Source of the DNA: Pseudoalteromonas luteoviolacea NCIMB 1944
GTDB lineage: Bacteria; Pseudomonadota; Gammaproteobacteria; Enterobacterales; Alteromonadaceae
Reading direction: 5' to 3'
Length of the DNA: 64,000 nt
Assembly: GCF_001625565.1 (NCBI RefSeq)
Contig: NZ_AUXS01000026.1
Coordinates: forward strand, 103,040 to 167,039
Made by a program: the position numbers and the translations under genes
The notes under the pieces: model-generated
Databases searched by the model: none
What the model was told of the DNA's origin: nothing
Seen by the model: only the letters and a program-made list of their open reading frames with translations
Shown: positions 15,520-23,287 of the stretch, piece by piece
Numbering within the stretch: the first letter of the stretch is position 1
Layout: each line of letters opens with the position of its first letter

Positions 15520-15896
15520 AAAGCATTCACCCACCAACAGTATCAAATGATTTACAGCTTGGGTCGTAAGAATCTCTAATTGCTCGTTGAAACAAGCCTG
15601 AGAGTTGACGCAACGTTTTTTAAGCCCATTTCTTAATTTTTTGTACAGTGACTCAACTACCTGATGAGATGAGCAGTTGTAAGCCCAATCCAAATCAGTT
15701 GAAGCAATTGCAATTCGGCCGGAAGTAAGGATTCCGTCCTCTAGTACACTTCGTTATATTAGGATGAGGCCATCATCTAGTAGAACCTCATCGAAGTGTT
15801 GCCCATGTTTAATGTTCACTCCTCGATGCTCCATAGGTGATCGTCAAAGGCAGCATGATCACCTTCGTTCAAGAAATATTGAAATTCACTCCGCAC
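15508..15896 (-). pseudogene. Broken cassette gene (frameshift and TAA)
   Basis: A GTG at 15896 with AAGGA seven bases upstream opens a frame (RSEFQYFLNEGDHAAFDDHLW) that closes near 15818. A second frame from 15834 continues with GQHFDEVLLDDGLILI, hits TAA at 15754-15756, and then stays open in the same frame to 15508 (SVLEDGILTSGRIAIASTD, later CVNSQACFNEQLEIL). Joined together, the pieces give a protein of about 128 residues of unknown family. Two lesions point to a dead cassette rather than a sequencing slip. Confidence 0.6.
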
Positions 15897-15909
15897 CTCG
15901 ATTCCTTAG

Positions 15910-16000
15910 TAGCCCTAAGCGACGTAAAATGGTTGGCTAAATTAGGAACAAAGTGACGTAAGCCAAGCTTTTTCCGTTCGTACTTTGGCGATTTGTTAGG
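15910..16000 (-). repeat. attC site
   Basis: CCCTAAGCGACG R' side, TTAGGAACAAAGTGACGTAAGCC core, ATTTGTTAGG R'' end. Confidence 0.65.
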
Positions 16001-16283
16001 TATTAGTTACAACCAGTAAAAAAACAATTATACCTGAAATAATAACTCCAATGACGCCTGCGCAACACCAGAGAATCTTAAAACCTATAGTTCTAATTCT
16101 TTGCCCTGATTCAGAAAAATGTTCAGCAGCTAACGTTAAAGGCCAAATATTACTTTGAACAGATAAATCTCTTTCTGGTGCTGACGGTAAAATATGCTTA
16201 TAAAGGAGCGAAGAAAGAACAAGCATTATTATGCAAAATATAAACATCAATGAAACTATAATATAAAACATAATTGTATCCAT
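15996..16283 (-). CDS. Small membrane protein
   Basis: A 95-residue protein from the ATG at 16283. An earlier in-frame ATG lies inside the CCTAAACACC R' end and is rejected. It has two transmembrane helices (about residues 4-28 and 67-92) around a polar region (LPSAPERDLSVQSNIWPLTLAAEHFSE given here in part: SAPERDLSVQ). Family not recognised. The attC upstream of it has been invaded by the insertion sequence at about 16311-17873. Confidence 0.6.
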   Translation of the reverse strand: MDTIMFYIIVSLMFIFCIIMLVLSSLLYKHILPSAPERDLSVQSNIWPLTLAAEHFSESGQRIRTIGFKILWCCAGVIGVIISGIIVFLLVVTNT

Positions 16284-16310
16284 TACACCAGCTATCCTAA
16301 ACACCTAGAC

Positions 16311-17873
16311 ATAATGACTCCCACACGGTGCTAGCCTCCGCATTTTCGTGGGTTAGCTTAAAGCCAGAGCCATAATTAGTTTGTCAAATAACTAAATAGC
16401 AGAGGCTAGCATGACTAAACATAACATACTTTTCATTGGCTTAGATACTCATAAAGAATTCATTGAAGTTGCCTATATTGAAGACAATCGTGGCGCTCAA
16501 CCCATTCATTTCGGTCGCATTTCTTCTGCTAAAGTCGCTATTAAAAAACTTATCAGGCAATTTGAATCTAAATACCCTAATGTAACTCTGCATTTCGTTT
16601 ATGAAGCTGGCCCTTGTGGTTACTGGATTTACCGCTTAATTACTTCTATTGGGCATTGCTGCTACGTGGTTGCCCCCTTCGCTTATTCCTAAAAAACCTG
16701 GGGAGCGTGTAAAAACCGATAAGCGTGATGCCTTTAAACTGGCCAAATTACTTAAATCTGAAGACTTAACCCCTATTTATGTACCTGAGCCAGAAGATGA
16801 AGCTGTTCGTGATTTATCTCGTGCTCGAGAAGTCGCGATGAAAGACTTAAAAGATGCAAAGTATCAGCTAAAGGCACTGCTTCTTCGCAACAATATCAAC
16901 TATACAGGCACTGCAAATTGGTCAACTAAACACTTACGATGGCTTACTGAACTAGTACTGCCTCACCCAGCACAACAAATAGTTTTACAAGAGTTTATTC
17001 AAACTATAAACGAGCGAACTGCACGATTGGAGCGACTCGACAATGAGCTCTCTCATCATGTTTATCAATGGCGTTACTATCCTGTAGTGAAAGCAATCCA
17101 GGCGATGCGCGGTGTTCGCTTACTCGTGGCCGCTGGCGTTGTCGCTGAGCTTGGCGACTTATCACGCTTCGACCATCCCCGTAAATTAATGAGTTATCTA
17201 GGTCTTGTACCCAGTGAACACTCGAGTGGTGGCAAACGCCATATCGGCGCCATCACAAAATGCGGAAATGGCCGAGCAAGACGCCTCCTTGTTGAAGGTG
17301 CGCATACATATCGCTACGCAGCAAACATATCGACAGATATGCAAAAGCGACAAGAAGGTTTACCAAAGGAAATTATTGATATCGCGTGGAAAGCACAGCT
17401 TAGGCTCTGCAAGCGTTATAAAAAAATGATAGACAAAGGGAAACACTACAATCTTGTTGTCACTGCTATCGCCCGAGAAATGATTGCATACATATGGGCA
17501 ATCGCTAAAGAAGTGGTGCTTACGCCTGTGAACACAAAACTGAGATTGGCAAGAGTACCCGCATGAACAACGAATTAGAGTTAATACATTGGATCAAGCA
17601 TCGGGTGAGACACAACCACCGACGGCGTTAGGATGGCAATGTAGCTAACGCTGCATTGAACCACGAACATAGACTGAAGACAGGTGCCACGACGAACTAA
17701 GTAAGGTCTGCTCTGTTACTAGAAATAGTAATAACCAACGAATATCAGCAAGATAACCGACGACATTACTTGCTTCATCCTATGTATTAACTCGCTCTAA
17801 TTCGAGTTGTAATAATTATGGCTTAAAAAGTTAGGCGAGGATCAGTGCGTTTAACTTGACAGTGGGAGTCATA
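16311..17873 (+). mobile_element. IS110/IS1111-type insertion sequence in an attC
   Basis: Inverted repeats ATGACTCCCAC (16314-16324) and GTGGGAGTCAT (17862-17872) bound a 1.5-kb unit with one transposase gene running against the cassette direction. The left flank is CCTAAACACCTAGAC (an R' end) and the right flank continues as the rest of an attC (17874-17946). This matches the habit of the published IS1111-attC group, whose members insert at attC sites. Confidence 0.8.
16411..17566 (+). pseudogene. IS110-family DEDD transposase, frameshifted
   Basis: The N-terminal part (FIGLDTHKEFIEVAY, carrying the first catalytic Asp) runs to a stop at about 16692. The remainder continues in another frame ([23 protein letters not shown]) to 17566 and contains the C-terminal Transposase_20 domain ([41 protein letters not shown]). 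The break lies in a run of five C at 16673-16677; removing one C restores a [14 protein letters not shown] reading typical of the family. Full length would be about 385 residues. The copy is inactive unless slippage on the C-run rescues it. Confidence 0.85.
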
Positions 17874-17942
17874 CCAACGCCCAGCACAGCGGCTGGCAAA
17901 GTTGGTACGTACGTAACAGTTTGAGTGACAGGTTTGTACTTG
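17567..17942. other. Right non-coding end of the IS, then the attC remnant
   Basis: The first 300 bp belong to the insertion sequence and hold no gene, although they include a CTAACGCTGC motif near 17646 and GTTAGGCG near 17830. The right inverted repeat ends at 17872, and the rest is attC sequence. Confidence 0.6.
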
Positions 17943-17946
17943 TTAG
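17874..17946 (-). repeat. attC site, split by the insertion sequence
   Basis: CCAACGCCCAGCACAGCGGCTGG / GGTTTGTACTTGTTAG. An inner hairpin (CCAGC...GCTGG) is present; the left end is interrupted by the IS. Confidence 0.6.
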
Positions 17947-18371
17947 CCGTTGCCATGCCGAATCTCCCCTTCCTCGAAAACACCTACAATACAATCAATA
18001 TGCGGATCTTGAGCATTCTCATTTATTGCCCATTGCCAATCGACTATCTCGGTGTCTGTTGTAAATTTTAATCTAACACCATTCTCAAAACTCAGCTCTA
18101 AGCTTAAATCAGAATTTAAGAAAACCTCTGCTATCTTTTGCCGAAGCGTTGTAGTAAGAATTATTCCCTTAGCAATATCTTCCTTGTCGATTGCTTCTTT
18201 AGCTGGCTGATAACCAGAAATAACTCTATTTAAGCCCTCTTCATCTGGAGAAATAACATTTTGAGAGATAAGCCAAAAACTATCGAAATATAGATCGAAT
18301 GTATCACCAATACTTATACGAGAATAGAAATTCCCTAATAGCTTCTCTTCTAGTATCTCGATGTCGCTCAT
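17943..18371 (-). CDS. Hypothetical cassette protein
   Basis: A 142-residue soluble, acidic, strand-rich protein. Notable blocks are GDTFDLYFDSFWLISQNVI, LSLELSFENGVRLKFTTD and TEIVDWQWAINE. The pattern of alternating strands with L-x-F-x-N-G-x-x-L-x-F is common in small immunity-type proteins, but no named family is recognised. No signal peptide. ATG at 18371; its stop lies at the R'' end of the attC beside the IS. Confidence 0.6.
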   Translation of the reverse strand: MSDIEILEEKLLGNFYSRISIGDTFDLYFDSFWLISQNVISPDEEGLNRVISGYQPAKEAIDKEDIAKGIILTTTLRQKIAEVFLNSDLSLELSFENGVRLKFTTDTEIVDWQWAINENAQDPHIDCIVGVFEEGEIRHGNG

Positions 18372-18386
18372 AATTCTCCAAAGACT

Positions 18387-18473
18387 GCTAACGGCTAATA
18401 TAGTTGGCTATAACTTGTAAGGAACGAACAAAGCCAACTGAATTTTGCCCGCTTTTAAATAGTTTGTTAGTTG
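18387..18473 (-). repeat. attC site
   Basis: CTAACGGC R' end; TTGGCTATAACTTGTAAGGAACGAACAAAGCCAA arms and core; TTTGTTAGTTG R'' end. Confidence 0.75.
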
Positions 18474-18477
18474 TACG

Positions 18478-19077
18478 CTATTCGCCTGCTTCTAATACCA
18501 TTTGGTTACGCCATTCAGCTACGCTAGCCCACTTTTCATCAGTCACCCCATTGTGCGACCAAAACACCACTTCACCACTTCTATTAATGCAATAGTAATC
18601 AGAGTTATCTTCACAAATAGGCATGAGCTCAACAGGTAAGTCATAAAACTGTCGAGCACTCACCAATGTTTCATATATGTCAGCATAACTAGGTGGATCG
18701 GTTATTTCTAATGCTTCAAGTGGTGCATCACCTAGGTCATACCCAGATTTAATGAATGCTACATATTCAGGTGGAAAAGTGAAACCTAGCTTTTCTTGAG
18801 CCTCTGCAATTGCAATATCAGTAGGTATTTTTAACTCGAATTCTTCCATTTTCTCTGACTCAGATAAAGCACAAATATTTTCTTCTTCTGAAACATCAAA
18901 AGTAATCGTTATTAAGTTTTTGTCTAATTCCCAAATCGATGTATTACTAGTGAAATTATAATAATTCCAACGCCCGCCGTGTTCTTTGATACTTATATGT
19001 TCAAACACAACACCCTCTACTTTTGCTGAATCTAAAAAAGTAGACCAGCCTTGTTTTGGAGATAACTCAATTTTCAA
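18478..19077 (-). CDS. SUKH (SMI1/KNR4) family protein
   Basis: A 199-residue soluble protein whose C-terminal 120 residues carry the SUKH pattern: IAEAQEKLGFTFPPEYVAF (the helix with the conserved L-G-x-x-x-P-x-E/D-Y) and, later, LMPICEDNSDYYCINRSG followed by a VVFWSHNG strand. SUKH proteins are widespread as immunity factors against polymorphic toxins and also as general binding modules. No toxin gene is adjacent, so it is an orphan immunity-like cassette. The first 75 residues are an extra strand-rich region. ATG at 19077 has GGAAG upstream. Confidence 0.8.
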   Translation of the reverse strand: MKIELSPKQGWSTFLDSAKVEGVVFEHISIKEHGGRWNYYNFTSNTSIWELDKNLITITFDVSEEENICALSESEKMEEFELKIPTDIAIAEAQEKLGFTFPPEYVAFIKSGYDLGDAPLEALEITDPPSYADIYETLVSARQFYDLPVELMPICEDNSDYYCINRSGEVVFWSHNGVTDEKWASVAEWRNQMVLEAGE

Positions 19078-19091
19078 ATTACTTCCTTCGT

Positions 19092-19158
19092 CTCAAACAC
19101 CCGCTTGGTGAAGCTGGCAGCTTTGCTAAGTCCGAGAGCTTTGACTTGTTAGCTGAGA
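19092..19158 (-). repeat. Short attC variant
   Basis: About 65 bp: CAAACACCCGC R' side, GAAGCTGGCAGCTTTGC inner hairpin, ACTTGTTAGC R'' end. Confidence 0.6.
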
Positions 19159-19172
19159 CCACACTCATGCTC

Positions 19173-19496
19173 TTAAATAAGCCCATGCTCTACTAAAGCC
19201 TCTTCCCACAGAGCTGACTTATTCTCACGAAAGTACTTACTCAGTAGGTTACTTACTTCAGGAGACTGAAAACTATTGTTTTCTATGTAGGCTTTTAAAT
19301 TTTCTGAACTTACCGCGTCCATTTCTTTAATTTTTGTTTGTGGTTCGCAACAACCATAGCCATCAAAAGATATTCTTACCAAGTAAAGGCAGCCATTTGG
19401 ATTTACATCAAAGTCGGTAAAAACTGAATCATCCTGCAAAGCCAAACAATACTTACATGGGCGCGTCGGCATTGGCTCAAATTTTCGAATATTCAT
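19173..19496 (-). CDS. Hypothetical protein with paired cysteines
   Basis: A 107-residue soluble protein from the ATG at 19496. An upstream in-frame ATG overlaps the attC TTAGC end and is rejected; GAGAA precedes the chosen start. CKYCLA near the start and YGCCEPQTK further on give four cysteines that could bind zinc or form disulfides. The C-terminal half is helical (VSNLLSKYFRENKSALWEEALVE). Family not recognised. Confidence 0.6.
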   Translation of the reverse strand: MNIRKFEPMPTRPCKYCLALQDDSVFTDFDVNPNGCLYLVRISFDGYGCCEPQTKIKEMDAVSSENLKAYIENNSFQSPEVSNLLSKYFRENKSALWEEALVEHGLI

Positions 19497-19510
19497 GTTT
19501 CTCGCCTGTA

Positions 19511-19612
19511 TAGCTAACACCGCTGTAACCGGCTAATATTAGTTGACTATAGTTTGTGAGACACGAACAAAGCCAACGGTTATTTGTCCGCGTTTACGAC
19601 TTTGTTAGTTGT
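19511..19612 (-). repeat. attC site
   Basis: CTAACACCGC R' end; GTTGACTATAGTTTGTGAGACACGAACAAAGCCAAC arms; TTTGTTAGTTG R'' end. Confidence 0.75.
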
Positions 19613-19618
19613 ACCTTC

Positions 19619-19852
19619 TCAGCAAGAAGCTGCGTTTTGTGCGCAAGTTTTCTTGATGCCCAACTCTTCGTGATAATGCATCGTAGCACAAAAAGTTAAT
19701 ACAAAAATAATTGAGCCACCTAACCAACAATTAAGCTCTCTTAGTTTAAACTGACCACGCCTTAAAGCCGATGTAAAAATAACGAAACTTCTAAAAATAA
19801 GAATAAACGTGATAAATAGAAACGCAAAAATGACAATTCCAGCTGTACTCAT
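19619..19852 (-). CDS. Small membrane protein
   Basis: A 77-residue protein from the ATG at 19852, which has GGAG upstream. Two transmembrane helices (about residues 4-27 and 44-62) flank a basic loop (RRGQFKLRELNCW). The end has cysteines (KKTCAQNAASC). Function unknown. Confidence 0.6.
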   Translation of the reverse strand: MSTAGIVIFAFLFITFILIFRSFVIFTSALRRGQFKLRELNCWLGGSIIFVLTFCATMHYHEELGIKKTCAQNAASC

Positions 19853-19865
19853 AATTCTCCAGTGC

Positions 19866-19964
19866 AACTAACGCTTTGCTCAGAGTCAAAAAATGCTTGG
19901 CAAAAATTAGCGACGAAGGAGCGCAAGCCAAGCGTTTTGCGTCCTTTTGAGCAACTTGTTAGCT
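19866..19964 (-). repeat. attC site
   Basis: CTAACGCTTTGCTC R' end pairs with GAGCAACTTGTTAGC R''; core TTAGCGACGAAGGAGCGCAAGCC. A textbook copy for this array. Confidence 0.85.
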
Positions 19965-20270
19965 GCCTTTTTGTACTGACTTTGAAAATGCGTAAAGCTC
20001 TCCTAATAAGTGCTTGTACTTTTGATTTAGTTCATCAGCATTGGCTTTCCAACAGAACTCACCTTTGGCATTGGTTGATTGCCCTAGAACTAAATCATTT
20101 AGGCTACCTATACCGCCACTTCCTGCCATTATTATGTTGGCACAATTAAGAAACTCATTGGAATCAAAAGCTGATAACGCACGTTTAAAGTGTTTAACCC
20201 ACCAATCTGATTTTTCGTCTTCTAACAAAGAGATCATTTCGGTTAACTGAACTCGGATATTTTCGTACAT
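19959..20270 (-). CDS. Hypothetical cassette protein
   Basis: A 103-residue soluble, largely helical protein from the ATG at 20270 (AGGGAA just upstream). Blocks are LTEMISLLEDEKSDWWVKHF, a Gly-rich turn (IIMAGSGGIGSLNDLVL) and a C-terminal helix (ELNQKYKHLLGELYAFSKS). The W-W-V-K-H-F plus G-x-G-G-I-G-S-L-N-D-L pattern recalls a small uncharacterised family that is frequent in cassette arrays; I cannot name it with certainty. Confidence 0.6.
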   Translation of the reverse strand: MYENIRVQLTEMISLLEDEKSDWWVKHFKRALSAFDSNEFLNCANIIMAGSGGIGSLNDLVLGQSTNAKGEFCWKANADELNQKYKHLLGELYAFSKSVQKGS

Positions 20271-20283
20271 GCTTTCCCTAGGC

Positions 20284-20385
20284 AACTAACGCTCCGATAT
20301 GGGGCGCAAAATGCATGGCTATAATTAGCGAGGTTCGAGCGCAGCCAAGCTTTTTGCGTCCTTACCATTATTGGCTTGTTATATG
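20284..20385 (-). repeat. attC site
   Basis: CTAACGCTCCG R' end; TTAGCGAGGTTCGAGCGCAGCC core; GGCTTGTTATATG R'' end. Confidence 0.8.
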
Positions 20386-20395
20386 TCGATTAAGC

Positions 20396-20650
20396 CTATC
20401 TAAAGCAGCGTTTTATCATATAGCTGCAAACACTGGCTAGAGCAAAAAACAATATCGAAAATGCCATTATGCCTAAACTAGGCAATAGCTTTCCAGCTTT
20501 GTCACTAACAAGGATTTCATAAATACCGAATAACATCCCGAAACCAGCTAATGTAAAAAACAAAAAACCAATTAGCATTGAGAAAAATACAAAGGGTTTT
20601 TGAAGGTTCTTAAGTTGCAACCCCAATAAAATAGCTTCGATTAATTCCAC
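20396..20650 (-). CDS. Small membrane protein
   Basis: An 84-residue protein with an amphipathic N-terminal helix (ELIEAILLGLQLKNLQKP) and two transmembrane segments (about 20-46 and 55-77), ending in a basic tail (YMIKRCFR). Unknown family. Confidence 0.6.
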   Translation of the reverse strand: MELIEAILLGLQLKNLQKPFVFFSMLIGFLFFTLAGFGMLFGIYEILVSDKAGKLLPSLGIMAFSILFFALASVCSYMIKRCFR

Positions 20651-20655
20651 AACTC

Positions 20656-20722
20656 TACCTTAGGCATAAAACGCTTACAGCACGGGCGCGCTTTTCAGCG
20701 CCCCATGACTGTTTTTGTTAGG
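20656..20722 (-). repeat. Short attC variant
   Basis: GCATAAAACGCTTACAG R' side, GGGCGCGCTTTTCAGCGCCCC hairpin centre (stated as two pairs: GGGCGC / GCGCCC), TTTGTTAGG R'' end. It overlaps the 3' end of the acetyltransferase gene. Confidence 0.65.
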
Positions 20723-21166
20723 TTTTTTTGTTAACTCAATAACGGCAAGCATATCCTCACCGTCTTCGTCCATTCCAATTTCTACAAACCCAAAGCTAGA
20801 ATAGAACTCCTTTGCCACTGGATTAGCAGGATCATAACAAATCTCGATCTCTCGGAGGTCTGGTTCCTGCTTTATTTCATCCAAGGCAAGGTTCAATGCT
20901 TTACGACCAATTCCTTTTTGTTGATATTTCTTATCAACCATGAAACGCCATATCGATATTCTTTCATTGGATTCTTGCACCCACATAAAAAATCCAACCG
21001 GTTCTTCTTTTAAATAGATTGCCCTGGTTTCATACCCCTCATTGAACATCGACTCGACTAACGAATACATATTGCATGCGACATATTCTTCCTGCTCTTT
21101 TGTAACATCAAGCTCGCAAACCTCTTCGTAATTACCCTTAGTTACTGAACGGAGTGATACTTCCAC
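20675..21166 (-). CDS. GNAT-family N-acetyltransferase
   Basis: A 163-residue acetyl-CoA-dependent acetyltransferase. Motif A, which holds the CoA pyrophosphate loop, reads WRFMVDKKYQQKGIGRKAL (about residues 73-91), and motif B includes YDPANPVAKEFYSSFGF. Length fits the family; the general layout is closest to spermidine/diamine-type or aminoglycoside-type GNATs, but the substrate cannot be told. The coding frame runs on through the attC, adding about 20 residues (KKPNKNSHGALKSAPVL) derived from the recombination site, an unusual 3' end for this array. ATG at 21166. Confidence 0.85.
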   Translation of the reverse strand: MEVSLRSVTKGNYEEVCELDVTKEQEEYVACNMYSLVESMFNEGYETRAIYLKEEPVGFFMWVQESNERISIWRFMVDKKYQQKGIGRKALNLALDEIKQEPDLREIEICYDPANPVAKEFYSSFGFVEIGMDEDGEDMLAVIELTKKPNKNSHGALKSAPVL

Positions 21167-21182
21167 TATTTTTTCCTAAAAC

Positions 21183-21288
21183 TTAACGCCTTGATAATTG
21201 CAAATTTTGCTGGGATAGTTTTTGCGCGCGAAGCGCAATAGCATAAAACGACACAGTAAGATTAGTCTCATTAATCAACTTGTTAGCT
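21183..21288 (-). repeat. attC site, long-arm type
   Basis: TTAACGCCTTG R' end; GCGCGCGAAGCGC hairpin; ACTTGTTAGC R'' end. It shares the AAACGACACAG stretch with the site at 11003-11118. Confidence 0.75.
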
Positions 21289-21766
21289 ATGCCACACGAT
21301 CAACTCTGAAACTGTAACAACCGTAAGCAGCATATCTTGCAATTACAAAGCTTACCTTTTCATTGGTTAAAAACTCTTCCAGATCTGATTCTGCTTGCTC
21401 AGGTGATGTCAATTTTGCGTCTAATATACGCTCATTAGCACAATATGCTTTTAGTACAAATGTATGACTTAAATAATCGGTTTCAGATCCATTTGGCAAT
21501 GGCAGTTTGTTACTATCAAACTCCCCACTCTCAGAGTTTGCCAGTACGAAAATTGGACCATATTCTTTATACGGGCCTGTTTTTGTGAACGGACAATAAC
21601 TGGCCAATATTAGTTCTTCACCAGCCTTTGCGCCACGAAGCACATCTCGACATGGTTCACCACCTTTAGCTTCCAATACTTCTACAGGTTGATTTTGATC
21701 GTCAATACCAACATTTCTAACTTTATCTAAGAAATCCGATCTTACAGGTACTATTTTATACTTCAT
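21287..21766 (-). CDS. DUF1203 family protein
   Basis: A 159-residue soluble protein with the DUF1203 signature: GGEPCRDVLRGAKAGEELIL (about residues 35-54), SYCPFTKTGPYKEYGPIFV just after, and a C-terminal RYAAYGCYSFRVDR block. The family is widespread in bacteria and has no established biochemical function. Length and motif order are complete. The stop overlaps the TTAGC R'' end. Confidence 0.85.
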   Translation of the reverse strand: MKYKIVPVRSDFLDKVRNVGIDDQNQPVEVLEAKGGEPCRDVLRGAKAGEELILASYCPFTKTGPYKEYGPIFVLANSESGEFDSNKLPLPNGSETDYLSHTFVLKAYCANERILDAKLTSPEQAESDLEEFLTNEKVSFVIARYAAYGCYSFRVDRVA

Positions 21767-21779
21767 TTGACTCCCTCAA

Positions 21780-21881
21780 TAGCTAACGCCGAAAATAAAC
21801 GGCTAAAAATAGTTGGCTAAAATTTGTGAGGTACGAGCAAAGCCAACTGTTTTTTGTACGCCTTTAAACTGTTTGTTAGGG
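21780..21881 (-). repeat. attC site
   Basis: CTAACGCCG R' end; GTTGGCTAAAATTTGTGAGG / GAGCAAAGCCAAC arms; GTTTGTTAGG R'' end. Confidence 0.8.
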
Positions 21882-22204
21882 TTACTTTTGCACAAAAGGA
21901 GATGCAATGGAACCACGCTCATACTCTTGAACCACAATCTCTGCACTGAAACCAGAGACACCACCTTTTTGAACTAAAGCATTTAGAGCTTTAATGGCTT
22001 TTGATTTATGCTCTGTTGCTAGAAGGTGACAGGCAGACCAGCAAACTACCCAATCATTTTTATGCTTAAGTAAAGAAAGTAATTCGGAGTATTCGTGAGG
22101 TTCTGAATGGGTTCCTTCATAGATTCAAAATATTCATGGTCGTTTGAAGATGTGCCATCTCCTTTGGCAATTGCTGATTCACAAAATTGTTCAATATGCG
22201 ACAT
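21882..22204 (-). pseudogene. Frameshifted DUF2019-like cassette gene
   Basis: ATG at 22204 opens a frame (MSHIEQFCESAIAKGDG) that reads on to a stop near 22045. Another frame, open from about 22115 to the TAA at 21882, encodes EYSELLSLLKHKNDWVVCWS, then ACHLLATEHKSKAIKALNAL and a FSAEIVVQEYERGS ending, which has the layout of the DUF2019 family. Shifting frame near 22105-22120 joins the two into a protein of about 107 residues. Both attC sites around it are intact. Confidence 0.65.
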
Positions 22205-22217
22205 ATCTACCCTGTAA

Positions 22218-22318
22218 CCCTAACGCTTGCCTAACCGGCGCAAAATAGCAGGCTAAAATTAGCGACAAAGGAGCGCAAGCCATGCGTTTTGCGTCCATGC
22301 CATAATTGACTTGTTATG
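22218..22318 (-). repeat. attC site
   Basis: CTAACGCTTG R' end; TTAGCGACAAAGGAGCGCAAGCC core; GACTTGTTATG R'' end. Confidence 0.8.
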
Positions 22319-22712
22319 TCTCCCAACTCGTATCATCACCTATACATTTAAAGACGATGCCTGACCTACCATTTAAGCTGAAAGTAACCTTAGACCCATT
22401 TTCAATGGCTTCCGTTTCACAAGATATTATTTGCGACCCCGCAATATTCAACTCGTTACCGAGGTCACGAAACTTATATGAGGTTTCATCAAATTTAATT
22501 ATGTGCTCATTTTCAAAATCAGTAATATCGTGACGCCAGAAAACGATGCCGCAATCAAAGTAAAGTCGATACCAAGTATTTCCGACATTGAGATAGACGA
22601 CATTGGCCTCTTCTTCACAGACACCTTCATACCAGAACTCCTGCACAATCAACTGTTTTAGTTCTCTCCCACTGAGTTCGGGTACTACTCCATTAATTTC
22701 AAGTTCTTCCAT
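22314..22712 (-). CDS. Hypothetical protein, related to the one at 12970-13434
   Basis: A 132-residue soluble acidic protein. It contains EANVVYLNVGNTWYRLYFD, paralleling DEINVVHLLFDGVWYSVHG of the cassette at 12970-13434, followed by a strand-rich C-terminal half (GSKVTFSLNGRSGIVFKC). The two proteins appear to be distant relatives. Family unnamed; an immunity-type role is only a guess. ATG at 22712 has GGAAG-like sequence nearby. Confidence 0.6.
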   Translation of the reverse strand: MEELEINGVVPELSGRELKQLIVQEFWYEGVCEEEANVVYLNVGNTWYRLYFDCGIVFWRHDITDFENEHIIKFDETSYKFRDLGNELNIAGSQIISCETEAIENGSKVTFSLNGRSGIVFKCIGDDTSWET

Positions 22713-22725
22713 AGTCTAAGGGAAA

Positions 22726-22824
22726 CCTAACGCCGTTGTAATCGGCTAATAATAGTTGGCTAAAATTAGCGACGAAGGAGCGCTAGCCAAGCTTTACGCG
22801 TCCGAATTAATTGTTTTGTTAGAG
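22726..22824 (-). repeat. attC site
   Basis: CCTAACGCCG R' end; TTAGCGACGAAGGAGCGCTAGCC core; TTTTGTTAGAG R'' end. Confidence 0.8.
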
Positions 22825-22827
22825 TTA

Positions 22828-23079
22828 CTAAACCCAAACAAAACTAAATATAAAAAAAATGAGTAACCAACCTAAAAGCTTTACAAGGCGAAATCTATTT
22901 TGGAAAATGCAAAGCAACAAAGTAACCAAAACTAAAGAATAAATAGTTAAGGCCAAATAAAAGTCGCTGGAGTTTGGCTTGAAGCTAGGAAAAATAGCAG
23001 CGAAAATGATAGCTACTAATAAGATTGCTAACACTCTAGAACTGTAGCTGGCTATCTGTTGTTTTTTAAAAGCTTCCAT
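22828..23079 (-). CDS. Small membrane protein
   Basis: An 83-residue protein made almost entirely of three hydrophobic helices (about residues 14-32, 38-58 and 66-83), with a basic loop (QNRFRLVKLLG). The N-terminus (MEAFKKQQIASYSSR) is polar. Unknown family. Confidence 0.6.
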   Translation of the reverse strand: MEAFKKQQIASYSSRVLAILLVAIIFAAIFPSFKPNSSDFYLALTIYSLVLVTLLLCIFQNRFRLVKLLGWLLIFFIFSFVWV

Positions 23080-23104
23080 TTAGTGAGCAACTCTTGAATG
23101 TAAC

Positions 23105-23237
23105 CCTAACATTTTTATCTACGATAAATGTCGCATAACAACAACTTAATTCCAGCCGTACAGCAACGGCTATTTATATACGCACTTTATTACCGCCAAC
23201 CATAACAATAAGTTAAGCAGATGTCACCAAATTAGAA
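23105..23237. repeat. Dispersed about 130-bp repeat, copy B
   Basis: It shares ATCTACGATAAATGTCGCAT, AACGGCTATTTATATACGCA and CATAACAATAA-type blocks with copy A at 14004-14136 at roughly three-quarters identity, by eye. Confidence 0.7.
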
Positions 23238-23287
23238 ATGGTTAGAGTACGTCAATTGTCGTATAGCGGTGATATTTGACAAATACC

